Assembly: GCF_007483665.1 (NCBI RefSeq)
Contig: NZ_VIQO01000002.1
Coordinates: forward strand, 62,001 to 126,000
DNA from: Catellatospora sichuanensis
Lineage (GTDB): Bacteria; Actinomycetota; Actinomycetes; Mycobacteriales; Micromonosporaceae
Length of the DNA stretch: 64,000 bases
Direction of reading: 5' to 3'
The position numbers and the translations under genes are program-made. The notes below the pieces were generated by a model. It did not search any database and was not told the DNA's origin. It saw only the letters and a program-made list of their open reading frames with translations. Of the stretch, positions 16,123 to 23,584 are shown one piece after another (within the stretch, counting starts at the first letter, position 1; each line of letters begins with the position of its first letter).

Positions 16123-17274
16123 ATGGCAGCACTCCCTGAAGCCCTGGCCGAGGTACGCGAACTCCTGCTGGCGCCGGACCTGATCCGGGCCACTGCGGGC
16201 GGGCAGCGCCGGGACGGCACGCCGTCCGTGCAACGGGCCACGCTGCGCCCGGTGACCCTGAAAGCGGGGGACCGGGTGCAGCTGGTGACCGAGGACGGGC
16301 AGCGCCCCACGACGGTGAACCTCGCCCCCGGCGCGGAGCTGGCGGGCCGGGTGGACGAGCTGCTGGCCGAGCCGTTCGGCAGCTGGACCGTGGAGACCGC
16401 GCACGGCACGGTGCGCCTGCAGGCGACGAAGAAGGGCGCGGTGCTGCACCGCTCGGCGGCCCCGGTGGCCGTGCCCGCGGTCACCGCGCACGACCGGCCG
16501 CGGGAACACCTCATCGACCCCGGCGACCCGCTGTACGCCGTCATCGGCGGCGACGCGGCCAAACGCCGGCAGGTCGACGCGTTCCTGCGGGCGCTGGACG
16601 CCACCCTGCCCGACCCGGCGCAGCTGCCGAGCCCGCTGCACGTCGTCGACCTCGGCTGCGGCAACGCGTACCTGACCTTCGCCGCGTACCGCCGCCTGTC
16701 CGGCCTTGGGCTGGACGTGCGCCTGGTCGGGGTGGACGTGCGCGACGACCAGCGTGAGCGCAACACCGCGATCGCCCGCAAGCTGGGCTGGGCGGACCAC
16801 GTCAGCTTCGTCGCAGGCACCATCGCCGACGCCCCGGTGCCGCAGGCCGACGTGGTGCTGGCGCTGCACGCCTGTGACACGGCCACCGACGACGCACTGG
16901 CCCGCGCGCTGTCCTGGGACGCACGCTGGATCCTGGCCGCGCCCTGCTGTCACAAGGATCTCTCCCGGCAGTTGCGGCGGCGGCCCCCCGAGGGTGCGGC
17001 GGCGCTGCTCACCGAGCACGGCATCCTGCGCGAGCGCTTCGCCGACGTACTCACCGACACGGTGCGCGCGGCGCTGCTGCGCAGGCAGGGATACGCGGTG
17101 GAGGTGGTCGAGTTCATCGACTCGGCGCACACCCCGCGCAACGCGATGATCCGCGCCCACCGTACCGACCGGCGGCCGTCCCCCGCGGAGGTCGCGGAGC
17201 TGGATGCGCTGCTGGCCGAATGGCACGTGCAACCCCACCTGGCGACCTTGCTGGCGGGCACCCCGGCCTCCTGA
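16123..17274 (+). CDS. Class I SAM-dependent methyltransferase (Methyltransf_32-like)
   Basis: A 383-residue protein. An N-terminal region of about 140 residues (VRELLLAPDLIRATAGGQRR, GAVLHRS) precedes a Rossmann methyltransferase domain whose motif I is VVDLGCGNAYLTFAAY (about 174-189). VGVDVRDDQRERN is motif II and ADVVLALHACDTATDDAL follows, with the APCCHKDLS motif characteristic of the PF13679 group, whose eukaryotic relatives modify RNA. A nucleic-acid or tRNA substrate is therefore possible but unproven. It follows the DUF4190 gene by 33 bp. Confidence 0.82.
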   Translation: MAALPEALAEVRELLLAPDLIRATAGGQRRDGTPSVQRATLRPVTLKAGDRVQLVTEDGQRPTTVNLAPGAELAGRVDELLAEPFGSWTVETAHGTVRLQATKKGAVLHRSAAPVAVPAVTAHDRPREHLIDPGDPLYAVIGGDAAKRRQVDAFLRALDATLPDPAQLPSPLHVVDLGCGNAYLTFAAYRRLSGLGLDVRLVGVDVRDDQRERNTAIARKLGWADHVSFVAGTIADAPVPQADVVLALHACDTATDDALARALSWDARWILAAPCCHKDLSRQLRRRPPEGAAALLTEHGILRERFADVLTDTVRAALLRRQGYAVEVVEFIDSAHTPRNAMIRAHRTDRRPSPAEVAELDALLAEWHVQPHLATLLAGTPAS

Positions 17275-17297
17275 CCTCCCCGCGCCCCGCGGCCCAA

Positions 17298-17372
17298 GAT
17301 CGTCCGACTTGCCAGGCAGGTGGGCGTATGCGGGCTCAAGATACGCACAGGTGCCGGGCAAGTCCGACGATC
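17298..17372. repeat. Palindromic intergenic element, family B (copy 1, 75 bp)
   Basis: GATCGTCCGACTTGCCAGGC at the left end pairs with the right end (GCCGGGCAAGTCCGACGATC) with two mismatches. Reverse-complemented, it aligns over its full 75 bp with the element at 33541-33615, sharing GACTTGCC, GGCACCTGTGCGTATCT and TGCCTGGCAAGTCG. It lies between the ends of the convergent methyltransferase and Cys-cluster genes. Confidence 0.85.
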
Positions 17373-17399
17373 AACGAGCCGCACCGGGCTGACCGGGCG

Positions 17400-18446
17400 T
17401 CAGGGGGTCAGCGCTTTGGCGAGTTCGATGGCCGTTTCGGCGAGCAGGGTGTCCGGGGGCATGGGTTCGCCGGCCAGCACGGCGACGAAGGTGGCGAACC
17501 CGGGCAGCGGGTAGCCGTCCTCCTCGGCGATCGCCGGGTCGTGCTTGGCCAGCGAGGCACGGGTGCGGTCCCAGGCGTCGAGCAGCTCGCGCCGCGACGG
17601 CACGCCGAAACCGTGGCCGACCGGCGCGCTGTGGCGCAGCTTCACCACGGCCGACTCGTTGAGCGACCCGGCCAGCCGGCAGCCGTGGGTGACCACCTCC
17701 GCCTGCCGCGTGTCGAGCCGGCGGTAGACGCTGCACGGGCGGTGGCAGGTGGTGGCGCAGACGCAGAGCGCGTGCGAGGTGTTGGAGTGCTGGCGGTCCA
17801 GGTAGGTCCGCCAGCCGGCGTTGTTCTCGTGCGCCACGGTCAGGCTGCGCCGCGCGGCCGACTTCTCGGGCTTGGTGTGCGGGCAGTCCCGGTCGTCGAA
17901 GTCACCCCATGCGCTGCCGTCGCCGCCCACGGCCGCGGGCATGCGCACCGGGTCGGCGGCGTGCCCGAGGACCCGCTCCCAGACCAGCAGCGGGCCGTAC
18001 TCGCTGGCGATGTGCACCGCGGCGACCACCGCCGTGGTCTCGCCGCGCCGGAAGCGCGCGTCGATGACCTCCAGCAGCAGCCGGAACGCCGGACGCATGG
18101 TGCCCAGCGCGCCACGGTGCACCTCCTTGGGCGCCTGCGGCATGCGGCAGGCCAGCGCGCGCTCCCGCAGGTGCTCGGGCACGTGGTCGCCGTGCACCTG
18201 ATCGGCGACGGCGTGCTCGGTGTTGGCCTCGGCGGCGGCGTTCAGCTCGCCGAAGTCCTCGGCGTCGAGGTCGAGCAGCCGCTGCCCGAACGCGCACAGC
18301 TGCTGCACGTGGGCGACGGACTCGGTGGACAGCGCGCCACCGCCGGCGCGCGGCAGCACGCCGGAGTCCGGCGCGACCAGCGCGGCCACCTCCGCAAAGG
18401 CGTATCGCCTGGTCAGCGCGATGAGAACGTCGTGTGCCGTCTCCAC
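17400..18446 (-). CDS. Hypothetical protein with a cysteine cluster, downstream of heme oxygenase
   Basis: A 348-residue protein I do not recognise. It has no membrane helix or signal peptide. The central part carries a Cys-rich segment, CVCATTCHRPC (about 229-239), with other cysteines in DCPHT before it and HGCRL after it; this could bind a metal or an Fe-S cluster. HTKPEKSAARRSLTVAHENNAGWRTYLDRQHSNTSHALC is unusually polar. The gene starts 25 bp after the heme oxygenase stop on the same strand, so both probably share the iron-controlled promoter at 19.4 kb. A link to heme or iron handling is inference from this context. Confidence 0.7.
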   Translation of the reverse strand: METAHDVLIALTRRYAFAEVAALVAPDSGVLPRAGGGALSTESVAHVQQLCAFGQRLLDLDAEDFGELNAAAEANTEHAVADQVHGDHVPEHLRERALACRMPQAPKEVHRGALGTMRPAFRLLLEVIDARFRRGETTAVVAAVHIASEYGPLLVWERVLGHAADPVRMPAAVGGDGSAWGDFDDRDCPHTKPEKSAARRSLTVAHENNAGWRTYLDRQHSNTSHALCVCATTCHRPCSVYRRLDTRQAEVVTHGCRLAGSLNESAVVKLRHSAPVGHGFGVPSRRELLDAWDRTRASLAKHDPAIAEEDGYPLPGFATFVAVLAGEPMPPDTLLAETAIELAKALTP

Positions 18447-18471
18447 ACCGGCCAGTGTTCCACGCCCGCGC

Positions 18472-19410
18472 TCACCGGGAAGGCACCCCGAGCAGGGCGC
18501 ACGCCTCCCGGTAGAGCCGGGTGACCTCGACGCGCACCTGGGCGCGCTCGGTCAACTGCTGGGCGAAGGGCACCCGGATCGGCGTCTCGACGCCCTTGAT
18601 CACGGCCTTGAACTCGATGCCGCGGTTGTCCATGCCCGACATCACCGCCGCGGTGGCGTCCGGACGGGCCGGCTCCGGCAGGGTGGCGCGGCAGATCAGC
18701 AGAGAATCGGCGGGATGGTCGTCGTTCATGTGCCGCATGATCTGGGCGACGACCTGCGGCGGGAACGGGTTCGGGTGGACCCGGCCCAGCTCGGCCAGCA
18801 GGTCGGTGTTGAGCCGGTAGGCGAGCTTGACCTCGTCGATGATCCGGTCCTGCTCGGCGGCGTCCCAGGGCGCGGCGTCGAGGCGGGCGCGGTAGGCCGT
18901 CTTGACGGCGGTGAGGTCGGCGATGCCGTCGAAGGCGTAGAAGCGCAGGCCGTCGCCGCCGAGGGCGAGCCCGTACGAGCGGGCCAGGGCGCGGGCCACG
19001 TACTGCCCGCCGGACAGGTCGCCCAGGTAGCGGTTGTAGTGGTGGGCGACGAAGCCGCCGGGCCAGGTGAAGGCGACCTCGCGCAGGCGGGCGGTGTACT
19101 CGACGGTGGTCGCGACGGGGGTGAGCGCGTCGCGCCAGTCGGCGCCGAGCAGGAAGGCGAGGTCCTCGGCGAGCGCGGGCAGGCGGGTGAGCGTGCCGTC
19201 ATGGAAGCCGGCCGCTACCGGGTCCCCGCGCCAGTGCGCCGCGGCCTCCTCCAGCACCTGGTAGACGAGGTAGTGCTGCGCGGTCAGCGCGGCGTGGGCG
19301 GCGATGGTAAGCCGCCCACGGGTCAGGTCGTCCAGGAACGTCGTCTGCTCGGCCGAGCTGTGGTCGGACCAGGTGGCGGCGCGCAGGCGGGCGGAGAAGG
19401 GCTCACTCAT
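18472..19410 (-). CDS. Biliverdin-producing heme oxygenase fused to a C-terminal DUF2470 domain
   Basis: A 312-residue two-domain protein. Residues 1-215 are heme oxygenase: H17 in ATWSDHSSAE is the expected proximal heme ligand, and YLGDLSGGQ (128-136) is the distal-helix signature whose glycines contact heme. Residues about 220-310 form a DUF2470 domain (MRHMNDDHPADSLLIC at 225-240), also seen in HugZ-like heme-degrading proteins. The enzyme opens heme to biliverdin, CO and Fe2+, releasing iron. MSEPFSAR is taken as the start. An iron-box-like sequence lies 20 bp upstream, so expression under iron limitation is likely. Confidence 0.92.
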   Translation of the reverse strand: MSEPFSARLRAATWSDHSSAEQTTFLDDLTRGRLTIAAHAALTAQHYLVYQVLEEAAAHWRGDPVAAGFHDGTLTRLPALAEDLAFLLGADWRDALTPVATTVEYTARLREVAFTWPGGFVAHHYNRYLGDLSGGQYVARALARSYGLALGGDGLRFYAFDGIADLTAVKTAYRARLDAAPWDAAEQDRIIDEVKLAYRLNTDLLAELGRVHPNPFPPQVVAQIMRHMNDDHPADSLLICRATLPEPARPDATAAVMSGMDNRGIEFKAVIKGVETPIRVPFAQQLTERAQVRVEVTRLYREACALLGVPSR

Positions 19411-19429
19411 GCGCAGCACCGTACGCGAG

Positions 19430-19448
19430 TAAGGTCACCCTAACCTCA
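19430..19448 (-). promoter_or_regulatory. Iron box (IdeR/DmdR1-like site) upstream of heme oxygenase
   Basis: Read on the minus strand the sequence is TGAGGTTAGGGTGACCTTA, matching 15 of 19 positions of the actinobacterial iron-box consensus TTAGGTTAGGCTAACCTAA. It ends 20 bp before the heme oxygenase ATG. Directly upstream, 19446-19461 is a perfect palindrome, TCAAACTTTAGTTTGA, which overlaps the box by three bases and may belong to the promoter or a second operator. Repression by an iron-loaded DtxR-family protein is the likely mode. Confidence 0.7.
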
Positions 19449-19477
19449 AACTTTAGTTTGATCCTGGCCTGCGAAAA

Positions 19478-19517
19478 GGGACGCCCCCGCGCTGTGGAAA
19501 CAGCGCGGGGGCGTCCC
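19478..19517 (-). terminator. Rho-independent terminator of the DEAD-box helicase gene
   Basis: An 18-bp perfect stem (GGGACGCCCCCGCGCTGT at 19478-19495 with 19500-19517) around the loop GGAA. On the minus strand the stem is followed by TTTTCGC, giving a short T-tract. It begins 16 bp after the helicase stop codon. Confidence 0.9.
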
Positions 19518-19532
19518 TGCGTGACGTGTTCG

Positions 19533-21269
19533 TCAGCTCTCGACCGAGGTCTCCAGCGCGCCCTCGGCGGCGCCACCGGATCCGCCCGAACGGCGACGGC
19601 GGCGGCGCGAGCGCGAGCGGGAAGCGCCGCCCTCGGCTGCCGCGGCAGCCTCTGCCGGGCCGTCCGGGCCGTCCACGGGACCGGAGAACAGCGGTGCGAG
19701 CCCGCCCTCGTGCGTCACCGACGCGGCGACCGCAGTCCCGGTGCCGGCACCCCGGCCGCGGCGGCGGCGGCCACGGGTGGCCTCGCCGTCGGCGGTGTCG
19801 GTGTCGGCGGGCGTGTCCAGCACGCCGGCCTCGGCCACGGGCGCGGCCTCGTCGTCACCGGCCAGGCGACGTCGTCGGCGCGGCGCGCGCTCGCGCGGCG
19901 GGGCGGCCTGCTCGGCCGCGGGGCCGCGCTTGCCGCGGTCACGGCTGCCGCGGGAACGGCCACCCAGATCCTCCTCGACCTCGGCGGACAGTCCGGCCCG
20001 GGAGCGCTGGGCGCTGGGCAGCGTGCCGCTGACGTCGGTGGCGATGTCCAGGTCGGTGTAGACCCAGGGCGAGGTGTGGTACGTCTCCGGCGGACCGTCC
20101 GGGCCGGTCAGCTCCAGGCCGAGCGTCTTGTCGACGATCCGCCAGCGGGGCATGTCCTCCCAGTCGACGAAGGTCACCGCGACACCGGTGGCCCCGGCGC
20201 GGCCGGTGCGGCCGATGCGGTGCACGTAGGTCTCCGCGTCGTCCGGGCAGTCGTAGTTGATGACGTGGGTGACGCCGGAGACGTCGAGGCCGCGGGCGGC
20301 CACGTCGGTGGCGACGAGCACGTCGACCTTGCCGGCCCGGAACGCGCGCAGGGCCCGCTCCCGGGCGCCCTGGTTGAGGTCGCCGTGGACCGCGGCCGCG
20401 GCGAACCCGCGGAAGTCGAGGTCCTCGCTGACCCGGTCGGCGTTGCGCTTGGTCCGAGTGAAGATCATGGTGAGGCCGCGGCCCTGCGCCTGCAGGATGC
20501 GGGCCAGCAGCTCCAGCTTGTTGAGCTGGTGCGTGCGGTAGACGACCTGCTTGGTCTGCGGGCTGACGCCCGGCTCGGTGGTGTGCCCGGCGTGCACCGT
20601 CACCGGCGTGCGCAGGAACTTGCGCGACAGGGTGACGATCGGGTCCGGCATGGTCGCCGAGAACAGCATGGTCTGCCGGTCGGTCGGCAGCATCTTGAGG
20701 ATCTTCTCGACGTCGTCGAGGAAGCCCAGGTCGAGCATGCGGTCGGCTTCGTCGAGCACGAGCGCCTTGACCTGGTCGAGCTTGAGGTGCTTCTGCTTGC
20801 ACAGGTCGAGCAGGCGGCCGGGCGTGCTGACCACGATCTCGACACCGGCCTTGAGCGCCTCGACCTGCGGCTCGTACGCGACGCCGCCGTACAGCGCGAG
20901 CACCCGCACGCCGCGGGACTTGCCGGCGCCCGCGAGGTCCTTGGCGACCTGCAGGCCCAGCTCGCGGGTCGGCACGACGACGAGTGCCTGCGGCTGGCCG
21001 CTGGACTCGCCCTCACCCGGGGCGACCGCGTGGTCGATCAGCGGGATGCCGAAGCCGAAGGTCTTGCCGGTGCCGGTGGGCGCCTGGCCGATCATGTCGC
21101 CGCCGCGCAGCGCGATGGGCAGCGCGTACTCCTGGATGGCGAAAGCGCGCTCGATACCCATCGCGGCGAGTGCGGCCACGGTCTCCGGGCGCACGCCGAG
21201 CTCGGCGAAGGTGGGCGCGAGGGTGATCTTGGGAGTGCTTGCGGTGGTGCTTTCGATGTTTTCGGTCAT
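19533..21269 (-). CDS. DEAD-box ATP-dependent RNA helicase, RhlE-like
   Basis: A 578-residue helicase that unwinds RNA duplexes. The motifs are in order: Q motif (FAIQEYALP, about 43-51), Walker A APTGTGKT (63-70), PTREL, TPGR, DEAD (173-176), SAT (204-206), ATDVAARGLDV, and HRIGRTGRAG (350-359). After about residue 420 the tail is low-complexity and basic, with RRRRR and RGRRRRGRG stretches, likely an RNA-binding extension. In mycobacteria the homolog (Rv3211) sits in the same gene neighbourhood. It has a long, structured 5' region of nearly 300 bp, suggesting post-transcriptional control, for example by temperature. Confidence 0.93.
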   Translation of the reverse strand: MTENIESTTASTPKITLAPTFAELGVRPETVAALAAMGIERAFAIQEYALPIALRGGDMIGQAPTGTGKTFGFGIPLIDHAVAPGEGESSGQPQALVVVPTRELGLQVAKDLAGAGKSRGVRVLALYGGVAYEPQVEALKAGVEIVVSTPGRLLDLCKQKHLKLDQVKALVLDEADRMLDLGFLDDVEKILKMLPTDRQTMLFSATMPDPIVTLSRKFLRTPVTVHAGHTTEPGVSPQTKQVVYRTHQLNKLELLARILQAQGRGLTMIFTRTKRNADRVSEDLDFRGFAAAAVHGDLNQGARERALRAFRAGKVDVLVATDVAARGLDVSGVTHVINYDCPDDAETYVHRIGRTGRAGATGVAVTFVDWEDMPRWRIVDKTLGLELTGPDGPPETYHTSPWVYTDLDIATDVSGTLPSAQRSRAGLSAEVEEDLGGRSRGSRDRGKRGPAAEQAAPPRERAPRRRRRLAGDDEAAPVAEAGVLDTPADTDTADGEATRGRRRRGRGAGTGTAVAASVTHEGGLAPLFSGPVDGPDGPAEAAAAAEGGASRSRSRRRRRRSGGSGGAAEGALETSVES

Positions 21270-21565
21270 CAGGTTCTGGGGTGCCCTCTCAGTGATCCGC
21301 GTACGGCGGACCCTGCGGGCTGCCCAGCGGATGTCGGTACGCCCGGTTCATCGAAGGGCGTATATGTAGTCTCGAGCGCGGGGCGCGGCGATGAAGGATG
21401 TGGATCCCATCGCGCGGCGCGATCGTTGGGGATCGCGGCGCCGCACACGCGACGACATGGGCATCGGGCCCATGTCAACTCAGCCATCGTACGACCCGGT
21501 GGCCGTCTGGTCACCAGGTGTGTGTCGAATTCCCGGTTCTTAGTGGGATTTCCCACGCAAAACGG
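21270..21565 (-). promoter_or_regulatory. Long structured leader upstream of the helicase gene
   Basis: The 296 bp between the helicase start and the preceding minus-strand gene contain no supported ORF but several inverted repeats. GACATGGGC (21454-21462) pairs perfectly with GCCCATGTC (21468-21476), and GGCGCGATC... near 21413 pairs with GATCGCGGCGCC near 21431 with a small bulge. On the minus strand TTGACA occurs at the edge of the first hairpin (21474-21479) and could be a -35 element. A 5' UTR or riboregulator is plausible; cold-shock helicase genes often have one. Confidence 0.4.
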
Positions 21566-22225
21566 TCAGTTATTGAGACCGACCGCTGTCATCCGGGCCG
21601 TGTGCGCGGTGGTCAGCCGCCGGAACAGCACGTCGACGGACTCGCCGTCGCCCACGCCGGCCAGCACCAGCGCCGTCAGCGGCGAGCGCTCCTGGGCGAC
21701 CAGCTGCGCCTGCGACAGCGCCTCGCCGGTGAGCCGGCGGGCCCACATCGACAGCCGGTTGGCGACCTTAGGGTCGGCCGTGATGGCCGCGCGGATCTCC
21801 CCGGCCGCGAAGTCCGCGTACCCGTCGTCGTGCAGCACGTCGAGCACCAGGGCCCGGTCGCCCTCGGCCAGCACGGCCGCGGGCAGCACCTCGGCCACCT
21901 CGCGGAAGAAGTCGTCGGAGATGCCCTCGCCGACGTATGCCTTGGTCAGCGCCTCCAGCCAGTCACCCGGCTCGGTGTTGTCGTGATACGTGCGCAGCGC
22001 GGTGACGAACGGCAGCATCGCCTCTTCCGGGTCCGCGCCCAGCGCGGTGAGCCGGTTGGCCAGCCGCCGGTAGTTGGCCATCTCCCAGGCCGCCATCTCG
22101 GCCAGCCGGGCCTGCCGGCCGAGGTCCGGGGCGAGCCGGGCATCGGCCGCCATGCGGTCGAAGGCCAGCAGCTCGCCGTACGCGAGCATGCCCAGTAGAT
22201 CGATCACTCCGGCGTCAGCTGACAC
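21566..22225 (-). CDS. Ferritin-like-fold protein (MiaE_2 type)
   Basis: A 219-residue, mostly helical protein. Segments such as YGELLAFDRMAADARLAPDLGRQARLAEMAAWEMANYRRLANRLTALG carry E and E..A.E.A.Y/H-like spacing of four-helix-bundle carboxylate-bridged proteins; the family (PF13794) is related to the tRNA hydroxylase MiaE. Classical iron-ligand His residues are few, so a di-iron site is uncertain. The function in actinobacteria is unknown. It lies between DUF3107 and the helicase on the same strand, the order I recall from Rv3210c. Confidence 0.75.
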   Translation of the reverse strand: MSADAGVIDLLGMLAYGELLAFDRMAADARLAPDLGRQARLAEMAAWEMANYRRLANRLTALGADPEEAMLPFVTALRTYHDNTEPGDWLEALTKAYVGEGISDDFFREVAEVLPAAVLAEGDRALVLDVLHDDGYADFAAGEIRAAITADPKVANRLSMWARRLTGEALSQAQLVAQERSPLTALVLAGVGDGESVDVLFRRLTTAHTARMTAVGLNN

Positions 22226-22360
22226 GCCCGCAGACTACCGGCCGAACACACCCCGGGCGCCCGACCGCGTCGGCGGCCTGCGCCGTCCGGCGCGCCGCGG
22301 TCGGCCACGGCACCCGGCGCGCCGGACGGATGCGGCGTCGGCGCCTCTGACGGCAGCAAC

Positions 22361-22399
22361 GGTGAACGGCACGGCGCGACCCGCACCGTGCCGTTCACC
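22361..22399 (-). terminator. Hairpin after the DUF3107 gene
   Basis: GGTGAACGGCACGG (22361-22374) pairs perfectly with CCGTGCCGTTCACC (22386-22399) around an 11-nt loop, 22 bp beyond the DUF3107 stop codon. No T-tract is present. It lies between two minus-strand genes and may be a terminator or an intra-operon attenuator. Confidence 0.6.
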
Positions 22400-22421
22400 T
22401 GCAGTTATGTACTGCTCGACC

Positions 22422-22649
22422 TCAGCGGGCCGTGAAGCCGACACTCCGCGACGAAGCCTCGGCGATCTCCACGTATGCCAGCTTGTCCAGCGGGACGATG
22501 ACCCGGCGACCCTTCTCGTCGACCAGCGTCAGCAGCTGGGCCTTCGACGCGAGCGCGTCGGTGACCATCTGCTCGACCTCAGCGGGCGTCTGCGCGCTGT
22601 CCACCACCAACTCGCGGGGGGCGAACTGCACACCGATCTTGACCTCCAC
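22422..22649 (-). CDS. DUF3107 family protein (75 aa)
   Basis: A 75-residue protein, MEVKIGVQFAPRELVVDSA..., matching the DUF3107 family of actinobacteria (Rv3208A/TB9.4 type): V.ELV.DAL....LLTL.DEKGRRV..P..KLAYVEI....SR.VGF. The predicted order is strand, helix, two strands. Biochemical function is unknown to me; TB9.4 was noted as an antigen. The gene keeps its usual place next to the TetR gene. GAGG lies before the ATG. A 19-bp segment spanning its stop codon is repeated inside the gene (see findings). Confidence 0.88.
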   Translation of the reverse strand: MEVKIGVQFAPRELVVDSAQTPAEVEQMVTDALASKAQLLTLVDEKGRRVIVPLDKLAYVEIAEASSRSVGFTAR

Positions 22650-22725
22650 ACAACCTCCTCGGCTCGCCCCCGAGATTACCCCGGTGTCCCAGCTGGACGA
22701 TGGCGTGCCGCCCGACCACCCGTGA

Positions 22726-22793
22726 CGATCTTGCGCGAACGGCCCCGCCCCCGCCTGACATGCGCGTGTCGGGGATGCACCCGTGCAAGATCG
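22726..22793. repeat. Intergenic inverted repeat between DUF3107 and TetR genes
   Basis: CGATCTTGC (22726-22734) and GCAAGATCG (22785-22793) are exact inverted repeats 68 bp end to end. Inside and just outside, GGCCCCG and CGGGGCC can also pair. The layout (short perfect ends, GC-rich middle) resembles the other palindromic elements of the window but the sequence is different. It lies 18 bp past the TetR stop and may be its terminator. Confidence 0.55.
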
Positions 22794-22811
22794 CCCGAAG
22801 TCGGGGCCGGG

Positions 22812-23465
22812 TCAGTGGTCGGTGCCGCTGAGGGGGAAGCTGCTGATGCCGCGCCAGGACAGGGTGGTGATGAGCTGTTCGGCCTCGTCCTGGGCGATGA
22901 CCCGGCCGCCGGCGAGCCACCAGCGCGCCGACACCTGCGCCGCGCCGCACAGCCCGGCAGCCAGCACCTCGGCGCGGGCGCGACTGACGCCCGTGTCGGA
23001 CATGATGGTCTCGGTTATGGCCTCGACGGACAGGCGCTCCATCCGGTCCACCCGCTCCGCGACCGCCGGGTCGTTGCGCAGGTCGGACTCGAACACCAGC
23101 CGGTAGGCCTCGCTCTCGTGCGAGACGAAGTCGAAATAGGCCTGCATCGCGCCGCGGACGCGTTCCTTGTTGTCCGTGGTCGCCGCCATGGCGGAGCGGA
23201 TGCGCTCGGCGAACGCGTCGCAGTGCGTGTCGAGCAGGGCCAGGTAGAGCTCGAGCTTGCCGGGGAAGTGCTGGTAGAGCACCGGCTTCGACACGCCCGC
23301 CCGTTCGGCGATGTCGTCCATCGCTGCGGAGTGATAGCCCTGGGCGACGAAGACGTCCTGAGCAGCGGCGAGCAGCTGCTTGCGTCGTGCCGACCGGGGC
23401 AGCCGGGTCGGCCGGCCCGTGGCTGTCGAGCCGGTCGGGTTGGCGCCACTGGTGGCCGCGGTCAT
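22812..23465 (-). CDS. TetR/AcrR-family transcriptional regulator
   Basis: A 217-residue regulator. The N-terminal helix-turn-helix is intact: RRKQLLAAAQDVFVAQGYHSAAMDDIAERAGVSKPVLYQHFPGKLELY (about 27-74), with the recognition helix KPVLYQHF. The ligand domain is helical and longer than the HTH, as usual. It corresponds in position and sequence type to Rv3208. It is divergent from the large Pro-rich gene, with about 120 bp between them, so it may control that gene as well as itself. Ligand unknown. Confidence 0.9.
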   Translation of the reverse strand: MTAATSGANPTGSTATGRPTRLPRSARRKQLLAAAQDVFVAQGYHSAAMDDIAERAGVSKPVLYQHFPGKLELYLALLDTHCDAFAERIRSAMAATTDNKERVRGAMQAYFDFVSHESEAYRLVFESDLRNDPAVAERVDRMERLSVEAITETIMSDTGVSRARAEVLAAGLCGAAQVSARWWLAGGRVIAQDEAEQLITTLSWRGISSFPLSGTDH

Positions 23466-23584
23466 CGAATCTCCTCACCCTGCAGACGGATCCTTTGACG
23501 GATCTTGCAAACTGGCCCGTCGTTGCAACTTATCGTCATTCGCCGTTCACGGTAGCCTCAGCGTGGGCGACGGAGGAGCGCACG

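Noticed and set aside
15385-17361. Minus-strand frame of 658 codons opposite DUF4190 and the methyltransferase
   Set aside because: Spans two genes with good starts and motifs on the other strand; composition is shadow-like.
19458-21986. Open frame of 842 codons on the plus strand opposite the helicase
   Set aside because: It runs through the helicase terminator, leader and part of the next gene, and its product has no domain; the opposite strand encodes all DEAD-box motifs.
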